Source: Arcobacter sp. LC1
GTDB taxonomy: Bacteria; Campylobacterota; Campylobacteria; Campylobacterales; Arcobacteraceae
Direction: 5' to 3'
Assembly (NCBI GenBank): GCA_021378565.1
Contig: JAACJU010000007.1
Location: forward strand, 41,589-105,588
Length of the DNA: 64,000 bases
Within the stretch, counting starts at the first letter, position 1. Every line of letters starts with the position of its first letter. A model generated the notes under the pieces. The model was not told where the DNA came from. It saw nothing but the letters and a program-made list of their open reading frames with translations, and did no database searches. Made by a program: the position numbers and the translations under genes. Positions 28,633 to 36,407 of this stretch are shown here, piece by piece.

Positions 28633-28922
28633 GTGCCTGCCTTAAAACTCAAATATAATCCAAGCTCCTATGGTTGGAGAAATAATAAGTTCTGATATGG
28701 TGCAAAAACTGCAAGAGTTGCTAAGCTAAATAGGTAAAACACCTTAGCTTCACTAGAAATAGATGATATTTTAGTCTTTTCTTTGATAAACTCTGCGACT
28801 ATAAATATTAGAATTTTGCTAAGAAAAATAATATAGATAAGTACCAGGTATTTTATTGCTCAAGAAAAAGCAATAAAATTACTAGAGCCACAAGCCTAGA
28901 AGAATATTTAAAATCTATTTAA
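28633..28922 (+). pseudogene. Decayed gene remnant
   Basis: A GTG with AAGGA upstream (28621-28625) opens VPALKLKYNPSSYGWRNNKF, then a TGA at 28693. The same frame continues coherently (YGAKTARVAKLNR), is stopped by TAA at 28735, and goes on as LEIDDILVFSLINSATINIRILL to a TAG at 28834. Another frame then reads protein-like to a TAA at 28920 (NIDKYQVFYCSRKSNKI, SLEEYLKSI). Repeated stops plus a shift in otherwise codon-like sequence point to a broken gene. I do not recognise the family, and the call rests only on this pattern. Confidence 0.4.
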
Positions 28923-28937
28923 AATCACACAACAATC

Positions 28938-29951
28938 TCAAGAATGCCTTTTTATACTTGTTTTAAATGTTCTGCCATTTATATGTAAAAAATATTTTTT
29001 TATTTTACTTCTTCTAGTTTCACGACAAAGTTTACTAAAACTAAAAACTGTTTTTAGTCTATTTTGAGAATCTTCTAGGCTAATTTCTTTAAAAGATATT
29101 TTGATTCCACTTCCAGCTTGAGCTAATTTTGGCAAGTCCACACTTGAGACTGTGCCAATTTTTGTGTACCCACCAGTAGTTTGTCTATCGCTCATCATGA
29201 TAATGGGTTGATTATTTCCAGGTATTTGAATAGAGCCAAAACTTATACCATCAGAGATAATATCAGCACCTTTTTTATGGTGAATTTCTTCTCCTTTTAG
29301 TCTTATGCCCATTCTGTCAAAATCATTACTAACCTCATATTCATTTGAGAAAAACTTATCTTTATCACAATCTGCAAAGTTATCACTTTGAGCATCTAAT
29401 ATAACAAATATTTCTATGTTTTTTTTATATTTTGGAAAAAATTCTCTTCTTAATGTAAGAAATTTTAGTTGCGCTAAATCTTTTTGAAAACAAGATAATT
29501 CATCGCCTTTTTCTAATGCTCTAGCTTCAAATCCGCCAAATTTTGCCTTTAGATTTGTTGAACGACTATTCATAACCAAAGGCACATCAATCCCACCTAA
29601 AAAGGCAAGATATGTTCTAAGTCCAGATTTGCAAAATCCAAGTTTTAAAATATCGCCTTTTTTTGCTTTTTGAGTTCTGTATAATTTTATTGGTCTAGAA
29701 TTTAGTTTTGCGCTACAAAATCCCCCAGTTATAGCAAAAGCACTTGAACACAAAAATTCTAAATCAAGCCCTTTGAGAGTATTTTCAAGTACAGCGCAAT
29801 TTTGCTCATTTCCAAGTAAAAAGTTTGCAAGCTTTGCAGAAAAAGTATCCATAGCCCCTGAAGGACTAACGCCATATTCTTGATAGCCAAAGCGCCCCAA
29901 ATCTTGCACGCTTGTCAAAATCGCTCCATCTAACACTTTAAAGGTCTTCAA
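28938..29951 (-). CDS. pxpC: 5-oxoprolinase subunit C (biotin-dependent carboxyltransferase-like)
   Basis: PxpC, with PxpA and PxpB, opens 5-oxoproline to glutamate using ATP. The protein of 337 residues has the characteristic VLDGAILTSVQDLGRFGYQEYGVSPSGAMD start, then FSAKLANFLLGNEQNCAVLENT, and later MSDRQTTGGYTKIGTV, all conserved in the KipA/PxpC family. I place the start at the TTG at 29951, which has GGAGG six bases upstream and gives the family's normal N-terminus; a longer frame to 30026 only reads inside pxpB. It overlaps pxpB by 14 bases, so the two are translationally coupled. It is the last gene of the operon. Confidence 0.93.
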   Translation of the reverse strand: MKTFKVLDGAILTSVQDLGRFGYQEYGVSPSGAMDTFSAKLANFLLGNEQNCAVLENTLKGLDLEFLCSSAFAITGGFCSAKLNSRPIKLYRTQKAKKGDILKLGFCKSGLRTYLAFLGGIDVPLVMNSRSTNLKAKFGGFEARALEKGDELSCFQKDLAQLKFLTLRREFFPKYKKNIEIFVILDAQSDNFADCDKDKFFSNEYEVSNDFDRMGIRLKGEEIHHKKGADIISDGISFGSIQIPGNNQPIIMMSDRQTTGGYTKIGTVSSVDLPKLAQAGSGIKISFKEISLEDSQNRLKTVFSFSKLCRETRRSKIKKYFLHINGRTFKTSIKRHS

Positions 29952-30675
29952 GATTTGCCTCCTTAGTGTAAGTTTTTGGATTAAAAGTATTTTTTTGCAC
30001 TTGCTTTTCAAGTGCAGTATATTCACTTTTTTTTATTGGTTTAAACTTGATATATTTTCCAGCTCCAAGTAAAAAAGGATTTTTCTTGCCTAAATCAAAC
30101 AATTTTAACGGAGTCCGCCCAAGTAATTGCCAACCACCAGGACTCTCAATCGGATAAACTCCTGTTTGCTCTCCTGCAATTCCTACTGAACCTGCGGGGA
30201 TTTTAAGTCTTGGATTTTTAAGTCTTGGAGTGGCAATACTTTTATCCATTCCTCCAAGATAAGGAAAACCAGGAGTAAAGCCTAGCATATAAATAAGATA
30301 TTCATTTTTTGAATGGATACTTATAACTTCTTGAATACTTAGTTTATTATGCTTTGCGATAAATTCCAAATCCTCACCAAACTCGCCACCATAGCAAAGT
30401 GGTATTTCTATAAATTCTTTTAAGATTTTTGTTTTAGCATCAAAATCAAACTTACATTCTTTTTTTATCAGCTTTTTTAACTCTTCAAAAGAAATCTTAA
30501 AACAATCATAATAAATCATCAAAGACCTATAGGTTGGTAATATTTCTTTGATGAAATCCAAATCAAGCTTCAAAAGCTTTTGCTTAATTTGCTTGATTTG
30601 ATAGTTTATTTTTGGAGATATTTTATTTTCTAATTCTATTATTATGGCATTATCGCCTGAGCTTACAAACTTCAT
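29938..30675 (-). CDS. pxpB: 5-oxoprolinase subunit B (KipI family)
   Basis: The 245-residue protein forms a complex with PxpC. The family core is very clear: MLGFTPGFPYLGGMDKSIATPRL, then AGSVGIAGEQTGVYPIESPGGWQLLGRTP. The start MKFVSSGDNAIIIEL is also typical. In B. subtilis the homologue KipI was first described as an inhibitor of the sporulation kinase KinA, and the proteins were later shown to act with PxpA and PxpC as 5-oxoprolinase. The gene lies one base downstream of the transporter gene and overlaps pxpC at its end. Confidence 0.93.
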   Translation of the reverse strand: MKFVSSGDNAIIIELENKISPKINYQIKQIKQKLLKLDLDFIKEILPTYRSLMIYYDCFKISFEELKKLIKKECKFDFDAKTKILKEFIEIPLCYGGEFGEDLEFIAKHNKLSIQEVISIHSKNEYLIYMLGFTPGFPYLGGMDKSIATPRLKNPRLKIPAGSVGIAGEQTGVYPIESPGGWQLLGRTPLKLFDLGKKNPFLLGAGKYIKFKPIKKSEYTALEKQVQKNTFNPKTYTKEANLEDL

Positions 30676-30676
30676 T

Positions 30677-31876
30677 TTAAAATAAAGCCTCTAAACCATG
30701 CAAAGAAGTAAAAGCTCCATAAGCAGTAGCAATTACAACAATTATTCCTAAAATAGTCAAAATTATTGAGTGTTTATAGTCGCCTATTATTTTTTTATTT
30801 CTTGAAGCAAACAAAATCACAGCTAGTGTTATAGGCAAAATCAAACCATTTAATGAACCAGCTAAAATCAGTAAATTAACAGGTTTACCGATAATTGCCA
30901 TAATCAAAGTTGAAACCACAATAAAGCCAATGATAAAGTATTTTTCATGTCGAAAAATAGTTTTTGAAAGTGTTTTTAAAAATGAAACCGAAGTATAAGC
31001 AGCGCCAACTATTGAAGTGAGCGAAGCAGCAAGTAAAACTATACCAAAGATTTTGTAACCGATTATTCCAGCTCCAAGCATAAAAGCTGAAGCAGGGGGA
31101 TTTTTTGGATCAAGTATTGCGCCTTGATAAACTACTCCTAAAATCGCTAAAAATAACAAAATTCTAATAACTGAGGCTAAAGTTCCACCTAGAATAGAAC
31201 TTTCATTTATAAGTTTTAATCCTTTAACGCCTTTTATCCCTGCGTCAATTAGTCTATGCCCACCTGCAAAAGTAATATATCCGCCTATTGTTCCACCAAG
31301 CAAGGTTAAGGTTGCAAAGTTTAAGTGTCTAAAGCTATCAGGAATTACCGCATGTCTTAGTGCTTCACCCACGGGTGGATTTGTAGAAAATGCCACGTAA
31401 GCAATTACTAAAATCATAATAATTCCAAGGTATTTAGTAAACTTATCCATAGCCAAACCCATATCTTTTGATAAAAATATAACCGCAGCAAAAAGCCCAG
31501 CGATAACTGCGCCCACTCGTAAATCAAGTCCAAATAAGACATTTAACCCCAAAGCCGCACCTCCAATATTTCCAATATTAAAAGCCAAACCACCAAGAGC
31601 TACTAAAAATGCCAAAAAATGCCCAAGTCCAGGGAAGATTTTGTTTGCAATATCTTGCCCTCTCATGCCAGATACTCCAATAATTCGCCAAATATTTAAC
31701 TGAACTATAAAAGTCACTATTATGGATACCAAAATTGCAAAGGCAAAATCTGTCTTTAAATCTTGAGTAAACACAGCAGTTTGAGTCAAAAATCCAGGCC
31801 CAACTGCTGAAGTTGCCATCAAAAAGGCAGCGCCAATTACAACTTTTTTATTTTTTTTATTTTCCAAATCTTCCAT
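30677..31876 (-). CDS. NRAMP-superfamily transporter of the 5-oxoproline operon
   Basis: The 399-residue inner-membrane protein has about 11 membrane segments and the NRAMP-like start SAVGPGFLTQT. It lacks the metal-binding residues of true NRAMP transporters: the DPGN motif of the first helix is replaced by a TQDL-type sequence, and the metal site of helix 6 (MPH) reads TFAGGHRLIDAG. It therefore probably carries an organic substrate or another ion, not manganese or iron. The homologue YcsG lies in the B. subtilis ycsF-kipI operon. Its place between pxpA (2 bases away) and pxpB (1 base) suggests uptake of 5-oxoproline or a related acid. Confidence 0.8.
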   Translation of the reverse strand: MEDLENKKNKKVVIGAAFLMATSAVGPGFLTQTAVFTQDLKTDFAFAILVSIIVTFIVQLNIWRIIGVSGMRGQDIANKIFPGLGHFLAFLVALGGLAFNIGNIGGAALGLNVLFGLDLRVGAVIAGLFAAVIFLSKDMGLAMDKFTKYLGIIMILVIAYVAFSTNPPVGEALRHAVIPDSFRHLNFATLTLLGGTIGGYITFAGGHRLIDAGIKGVKGLKLINESSILGGTLASVIRILLFLAILGVVYQGAILDPKNPPASAFMLGAGIIGYKIFGIVLLAASLTSIVGAAYTSVSFLKTLSKTIFRHEKYFIIGFIVVSTLIMAIIGKPVNLLILAGSLNGLILPITLAVILFASRNKKIIGDYKHSIILTILGIIVVIATAYGAFTSLHGLEALF

Positions 31877-31878
31877 TT

Positions 31879-32640
31879 TTACTCACTTATTGCTTTTATT
31901 TTTATATTTTCTTTTTCTAACGCTAGTCTTATATCTTTTGCAAATTCTACTGCTTTAGGATTATCTCCATGTACACAAATCGAATCAACCTCTAAATTTA
32001 CAATATTTCCATTTATACTTAAAACTTGATTTTCTTTTACCATTTTGATAACTCTTTTTATAGCCACCTTTTCATCATCTATTACAGAGTTTGGCAAAGA
32101 CCTAGAAACTAAGCTTCCATCATCGTTATAAGCTCTATCAGCAAATACTTCACTTGCGTATTTTAGTCCTACTTCTTTAGCGGCCTCAATCATCTGAGAT
32201 TTTGCAAGACCTAATAAAATCAAATCTTTGTCAAAATCATAAATAGCTTGTGCAATACCAAGTGCTAGACTTTTGTCCTTAACAGCCATATTATACATAG
32301 CCCCGTGCGCTTTTACGTGATTTAACTTTGTATTATTAGCTCTTGCAAAGGCGTTAAGTGCGCCTAATTGATATAAAACATAAGCCCTCAGCTCTTTTTG
32401 ATTAACAGATATATTTCTTCTACCAAAACCCATAAGGTCTAAAAATCCAGGATGTGCTCCAATGCTTACTTTATTAGCTTTGGCTAGCTTAACAGTTTCG
32501 TCCATAATCAAAGGATCTCCTGCATGCCAAGCACAAGCTATATTTGCTGAAGAAACATATTTTAAAACTTCTTTATCCATTCCTAGCGAATAGTTTCCAA
32601 AGCTTTCTCCTAAATCGCTATTTAAATCGACTTCTCTCAT
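31879..32640 (-). CDS. pxpA: 5-oxoprolinase subunit A (LamB/YcsF family)
   Basis: PxpA has 253 residues and the family signatures [14 protein letters not shown] at the N-terminus, [40 protein letters not shown] and ICVHGDNP. It is the first gene of the operon. GGAAG lies just before the ATG. Two copies of a TKCTTAAGAA palindrome (32652 and 32685) stand in the promoter region and may regulate the operon. The product removes 5-oxoproline, a spontaneous breakdown product of glutamine and glutamyl peptides, and returns glutamate. Confidence 0.95.
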   Translation of the reverse strand: MREVDLNSDLGESFGNYSLGMDKEVLKYVSSANIACAWHAGDPLIMDETVKLAKANKVSIGAHPGFLDLMGFGRRNISVNQKELRAYVLYQLGALNAFARANNTKLNHVKAHGAMYNMAVKDKSLALGIAQAIYDFDKDLILLGLAKSQMIEAAKEVGLKYASEVFADRAYNDDGSLVSRSLPNSVIDDEKVAIKRVIKMVKENQVLSINGNIVNLEVDSICVHGDNPKAVEFAKDIRLALEKENIKIKAISE

Positions 32641-32651
32641 TTTTGCTTCCT

Positions 32652-32694
32652 TGCTTAAGAATAATAGTAAATTTTATCCAAAGGTTCTTAAGAA
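32652..32694. promoter_or_regulatory. Paired palindromes upstream of pxpA (candidate operators)
   Basis: TGCTTAAGAA (32652-32661) and TTCTTAAGAA (32685-32694) differ at one base, and the second is a perfect palindrome. They start 33 bases apart, about three helix turns, in the promoter region of the minus-strand pxp operon. Confidence 0.45.
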
Positions 32695-32835
32695 TTTTCA
32701 AGTAAAAAAAATTAATTAATTTTATTTATTTATAAAACTAAATTAAAATTTAAAAGTTTTGAAGTATTTTATATAAAGATTTGATTTTTAAAAAGAGTAT
32801 TTATAGCTTTTAAAATTATAAATTTTAGCTAATAC

Positions 32836-32864
32836 CTTCAAATATTAGCAAAACTAATTTGAAG
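32836..32864. terminator. Hairpin after the outer-membrane-protein gene
   Basis: CTTCAAATATTAG and CTAATTTGAAG pair with a two-base bulge around caaaa, 28 bases after the minus-strand stop at 32892. No strong T-run is seen, so termination is probable rather than sure. Confidence 0.5.
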
Positions 32865-32891
32865 ATATTTTAAGAGTATTTATATGAAGTT

Positions 32892-33395
32892 TTAGTTTAA
32901 ATCATAACCTACATAAATTCCGATTTGGTTTAGATTGTCTCCACCTCTGTTGTCTCCTGAAATTTCTGTGCTTGAATATAAAAGTTCAGCTTGAAATGCC
33001 AAAATATTCATACCAATCCCAGCTCCATAATAAGCTTTACCTTTTGGATCTGAACCACTTAAATCACTATCTGTGTAAAGATTATATCCAATTTTTGCAA
33101 CTATATAAGGTTTTACAAAAGCAGGGAAAAGATTAAATTTTGCTAGTAAATAAGCAGGCAAAGTTGAAAAATGGTTATTTCCTGTGCTACCGTTATAAGC
33201 AATTCCTGCACCAACATCAAAAATACCAAAACTTTGAGCAACTTCTAGACCAAGAGAGGGTGCGAAATCTGAAGAGCTACTTGAGTTATAACTACTCGCA
33301 TTTGTAACACCACCAACTCTCAAAGTTTCACTTAAAGCAAAAGCACAAGTCGCACTTAACATCACAACTAACAAAATTCTTTTTATCATTTTCAT
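32892..33395 (-). CDS. Small outer-membrane beta-barrel protein
   Basis: The 167-residue precursor has a signal peptide (MKMIKRILLVVMLSATCAFA). The mature part alternates polar and hydrophobic residues as in eight-stranded barrels: SLGLEVAQSFGIFDVGAGIAY, LPAYLLAKFNLFPAFVKPYIVAKIGYNLY, YYGAGIGMNILAFQAELLY and the last strand IGIYVGYDLN. Serine- and glycine-rich turns would be the loops. It resembles the small porin-like OMPs of Campylobacterota annotated only as outer-membrane proteins. AGGAGATG precedes the start. It is alone, between pxpA and mdaB. Confidence 0.7.
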   Translation of the reverse strand: MKMIKRILLVVMLSATCAFALSETLRVGGVTNASSYNSSSSSDFAPSLGLEVAQSFGIFDVGAGIAYNGSTGNNHFSTLPAYLLAKFNLFPAFVKPYIVAKIGYNLYTDSDLSGSDPKGKAYYGAGIGMNILAFQAELLYSSTEISGDNRGGDNLNQIGIYVGYDLN

Positions 33396-33521
33396 CTCCT
33401 TAAATTTTCGTAATTATACATAAAACTAAATAAAAATTACATTTTTTATTATTTCCACTTTGATATCTTAAAATTTTTTTAAACTTAGATAAAAAATATT
33501 AACAACTATTTCAATATTTTC

Positions 33522-34124
33522 TTATTTTAAGAAGTTTTCTTCTAAGACTTTATCCAAGATTTTAAATTCTTCTTTTAAATCAAGTTCTCTTTTAAAAATA
33601 TCATTTATAGAATATGTTTTTAACTGTTTAAATCCGCAAAATTGAAATGTTTTATGTGTAGCAATATTTGCCTCATCAATACTAAGCCCATCAAAAAAAC
33701 CATTTTTATTATCAAATTCACTAGTGGGCATATTATAAGTCAAAGATAACATATATTTTTTATTATGCTCTAATCCACCGCTTCCGTATTTTTTACTAGT
33801 ATCTTTAGAGCTTCTTCCGTCACCTTCATAAAGTTTTGATTTTGCCGAGCTCATAATCTCATCAATATATTTTTTACCAATCCAAGGCATACTCATCCAG
33901 AATACAGGAAATTGAAAAATAACACAATCAGCCCAAAGCATTTTTTGGATTTCCTCATCTACTTTATAGCCTTTTTCTATGTCAGTTTTTTTAAAAACAA
34001 AACCCTTTGGCTTTAGAAAACCTTCGATTTCTCCAAGTATAGCTTTTGTTAGTTCACCTTTTGCATTTGCCGCATAGTATTGATGTGCATTTAATATAAA
34101 AATATTTTTATTCATTGCTTCCAT
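33522..34124 (-). CDS. mdaB: NAD(P)H:quinone oxidoreductase, MdaB family
   Basis: The flavodoxin-fold protein of 200 residues begins KNIFILNAHQYYA and has FQFPVFWMSMPWIGKKYIDEI, the FAD and active-site stretch of MdaB, which reduces quinones by two electrons and protects against oxidative stress. YNMPTSEFDNKNGFFDG and FQFCGFKQLKTYSINDI also fit the family. AAGGA lies six bases before the first ATG, so that start is preferred to the one three codons later. The gene is divergent from the R-M gene. Confidence 0.85.
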   Translation of the reverse strand: MEAMNKNIFILNAHQYYAANAKGELTKAILGEIEGFLKPKGFVFKKTDIEKGYKVDEEIQKMLWADCVIFQFPVFWMSMPWIGKKYIDEIMSSAKSKLYEGDGRSSKDTSKKYGSGGLEHNKKYMLSLTYNMPTSEFDNKNGFFDGLSIDEANIATHKTFQFCGFKQLKTYSINDIFKRELDLKEEFKILDKVLEENFLK

Positions 34125-34290
34125 AGTCTTTCCTTTTTAGAATTTTAGAATTTTTAGATTCCATTTATTTTACAAGTATTTTGTTTAAAAAAGAATTGCT
34201 TTGCTGGGGATATTGGTATTATATTTTATAATTTTGCATGGTTTTATTGCTTTAAACATAATGTTTATAAGTGATTTGCAGTAATTTAGC

Positions 34291-34296
34291 TATAAT
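34291..34296 (+). promoter_or_regulatory. Sigma-70 -10 box of the R-M gene
   Basis: TATAAT ends 25 bases before the ATG at 34322. No controller (C) protein gene or C-box pair is seen beside it. Confidence 0.6.
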
Positions 34297-34321
34297 TATA
34301 AAAATATGAAGATAGGTCAAA

Positions 34322-36052
34322 ATGAAGTTTATAGATTTCTGTGCAGGTATTGGCGGAGGTAGGCTAGGGCTTACTAGCATAAATTATGAGTGTATTGCAT
34401 TTTCTGAAATAGACAACAATGCAATAAAGGTTTATCGTTTAATGCATACTGAAGAAGAAATTAATTATGGAGATATAACCAAAATTGAATCAGATTATTT
34501 GCCTGATTTTGATTTATTAATAGGTGGCTTTCCTTGCCAATCATTTTCTATAATAGGTGAGAGATGTGGGCTAAATGATATTGATAAAGGTCAAATAATA
34601 TATTATTTGACTCGAATTATGGATGAAAAAAAAACTAAATATTTTATTCTTGAAAATGTAAAAGGTTTAGTTAATCATGACAAAGGAAGAACTTTTAATA
34701 TCATATTAAATATCTTAGAGGAAATTGGATATAAGGTTTACTATAAAGTATTAAATAGTTTAAATTTTGGTGTTCCACACATGAGAGAAAGAATTTATTT
34801 GGTTGGAGTTAGGAATGACTTACATAAAGGGATTGATTTTGAATTTCCTAGCCCTATAAAGACAATAAAAGGCTTAAACTCTTTTTTAATTGATAACGAT
34901 AAAAGTTTAATATTGGATGAGACAAATAAAACGTTTCCTACTTTTATTAAATATTTAAATAATAAATATAATCAAGGTAAATATAAATTAAATGAATTAT
35001 TATCAGAAGAGTATTTAGTTTTAGATACTCGACAATCAGACTTAAGACTTTATAGAAATAAAGTTCCTACTATCAGAAAAGGCAGACAAGGAATACTGTA
35101 TGTAAAAAATGGAAAATTAAGAAAATTATCTGGTATGGAATCTTTATTGTTGCAAGGAATACCACATTCTAAAGTTCAAAAAGTCATTGGAAAAATCAGT
35201 AATAGTCAATTATTAAGTCTTGCTGGTAACGCAATGACTGTAAATGTTATTGAAGAACTTGCAAAAAATTTAGATAAATATATTAAAAGGAAGGACAACA
35301 ACATGGATTTAGTTGCAAAAGGTTCTAAAACAGCAAAAGATGGTTTTAAAAATGAAGGTTTTGTAGTTGACGAATTCAATAATTGGAATAAAAGTAATTT
35401 AGCACAAGGCTGGTTAGAAAAAATGGATTATAATTTATCTGATATTGAATCGGTAAAAGCTCAAAAGATAACTGGTTCTTATAAAGCTGATATTCAAGTA
35501 AAAATAAAAATTGAAATAAAATTAAAAAGTTTAGTTGATATTCAAAATTTACAAGTAAAATTAGTATCAAACCCAAAAGGTTTTAACCAAATTGATAAAA
35601 GATGGCTAAAAACTTATAAAAAAATGTGGAATATTCCATCTGATGTTTATGAGTTGCTCCAATATTTTACTGGTGAGTTATCTCCTAAAATATCAAATCC
35701 AAAAGACAATAGACGAATGTTTCTAACAGAATTTTCAAAGGAGGAACAAGAAAAAATACTAAATTTTTTTAATATGAATAAGATATTAATTGTATCTGAT
35801 ATTTTAAAGGGCAAAGGAGAATTTGCCGCAGAATGGATGTTGGTAATATTAAAAATTAATGATGAAATTAAATGGGCATTAGAGTCTATAAATTATGTAT
35901 TAAATTATTTTGGTAATGATGAAGTTTCTATGAGTCCAAGAGGCAGTATTTTAATTGGAAAAATTACCATTCAAAGAAAAGGTGGTGATAATGGTCGAGA
36001 GACTGCAAATATGTTGCAGTTTAAAATTAATCCTGCCGAATTAATACAATAA
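34322..36052 (+). CDS. Fused restriction-modification protein: C5-cytosine methyltransferase joined to a HinP1I-like endonuclease
   Basis: The 576-residue frame holds two enzymes. Residues 1-327 form a C5-cytosine methyltransferase: motif I DFCAGIGGGRLGL, motif IV GGFPCQSFS with catalytic C72, motif VI ENVKGL, motif VIII RERIYLVGV and motif X GNAMTVNV. Residues 328-576 match, from memory, nearly the whole HinP1I endonuclease: DLVAKGSKTAKDGFKNE at the start, YKAD and NLQVKLVSNPKGFNQIDK as the catalytic D...QxK region, and TIQRKGGDNGRETANMLQFK near the end. HinP1I cuts GCGC, so GCGC is the predicted site. The methyltransferase would protect inner or outer C of that site. A ribosome binding site and ATG at the junction may also make free endonuclease (see separate entry). 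Confidence 0.9.
   Translation: MKFIDFCAGIGGGRLGLTSINYECIAFSEIDNNAIKVYRLMHTEEEINYGDITKIESDYLPDFDLLIGGFPCQSFSIIGERCGLNDIDKGQIIYYLTRIMDEKKTKYFILENVKGLVNHDKGRTFNIILNILEEIGYKVYYKVLNSLNFGVPHMRERIYLVGVRNDLHKGIDFEFPSPIKTIKGLNSFLIDNDKSLILDETNKTFPTFIKYLNNKYNQGKYKLNELLSEEYLVLDTRQSDLRLYRNKVPTIRKGRQGILYVKNGKLRKLSGMESLLLQGIPHSKVQKVIGKISNSQLLSLAGNAMTVNVIEELAKNLDKYIKRKDNNMDLVAKGSKTAKDGFKNEGFVVDEFNNWNKSNLAQGWLEKMDYNLSDIESVKAQKITGSYKADIQVKIKIEIKLKSLVDIQNLQVKLVSNPKGFNQIDKRWLKTYKKMWNIPSDVYELLQYFTGELSPKISNPKDNRRMFLTEFSKEEQEKILNFFNMNKILIVSDILKGKGEFAAEWMLVILKINDEIKWALESINYVLNYFGNDEVSMSPRGSILIGKITIQRKGGDNGRETANMLQFKINPAELIQ
35287..35305 (+). promoter_or_regulatory. Internal ribosome binding site and start for free HinP1I-like endonuclease
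   Basis: AAGGAAGGA (35287-35295) lies seven bases before the in-frame ATG at 35303, codon 328. Starting there gives 249 residues beginning MDLVAKGSKTAKDG, close to the length and start of HinP1I as I recall it. Confidence 0.65.
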
Positions 36053-36063
36053 TTTATTAATTA

Positions 36064-36149
36064 TGGTGCGAATGGGGGGATTTGAACCCCCACACCAAAA
36101 AGGCACCGCCCCCTCAAGGCGGCGTGTCTACCGTTCCACCACATTCGCA
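36064..36149 (-). tRNA. tRNA-Leu (anticodon GAG)
   Basis: An 86-base class II tRNA on the minus strand: acceptor TGCGAAT/ATTCGCA, anticodon arm CCGCC-TTGAGGG-GGCGG with anticodon GAG, a long variable arm (TGCCTTTTTGG), T-arm with GTTCAAATC, and encoded CCA. Its 3' end is 11 bases from the end of the R-M gene. A TATAAT box on the same strand is at 36167-36172. Confidence 0.95.
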
Positions 36150-36166
36150 TATGTTTCAAGCTTGAG

Positions 36167-36172
36167 ATTATA
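36167..36172 (-). promoter_or_regulatory. -10 box of tRNA-Leu
   Basis: Reads TATAAT on the minus strand, 17 bases before the tRNA. A TTAGAC at 36194-36189 may serve as -35 (16-base spacer) and lies in a perfect palindrome TATCTTA-AGTC-TAAGATA (36181-36198). Confidence 0.55.
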
Positions 36173-36261
36173 CAAAAAAATATCTTAAGTCTAAGATAAA
36201 AAATAAAGCTATATTTTTTTAAAAATGAATTTAGCAAATTATTTAAAATTTTGCCTAGTCT

Positions 36262-36267
36262 TATAAT
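36262..36267 (+). promoter_or_regulatory. Possible -10 box, long leader before the D-glutamate cyclase-family gene
   Basis: TATAAT lies 140 bases before the ATG at 36408. The leader would contain the hairpin at 36308-36337. Confidence 0.4.
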
Positions 36268-36307
36268 CTTATAAACGAAATATTTTTATTTTGTTTTATT
36301 GTATTGT

Positions 36308-36337
36308 ATTGTCTTCTAAAGTAATATTAGAGACAAT
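36308..36337. repeat. Hairpin in the leader of the D-glutamate cyclase-family gene
   Basis: ATTGTCTTCTAA and TTAGAGACAAT pair with a single bulged T around a seven-base loop. It could be a leader RNA structure or an operator; no T-run follows. Confidence 0.4.
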
Positions 36338-36407
36338 ATTTAAAAAGAGAAACAAAAAGCAAGAATAAAACAAAAAACTAAAATTATTAAAATCAAAAAG
36401 GAAAACT

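Noticed and set aside
29952..30026. N-terminal extension of pxpC
   Set aside because: Lies inside pxpB in another frame; the TTG at 29951 has GGAGG at ideal spacing and gives the family's normal start.
30677..31876. Manganese/iron NRAMP transporter (MntH)
   Set aside because: The metal-binding DPGN and MPH motifs are missing.
36181..36198. Integration site beside tRNA-Leu
   Set aside because: The palindrome is on the promoter side, not at the tRNA 3' end, and no duplicate of the tRNA end is found on the other side of the R-M gene.
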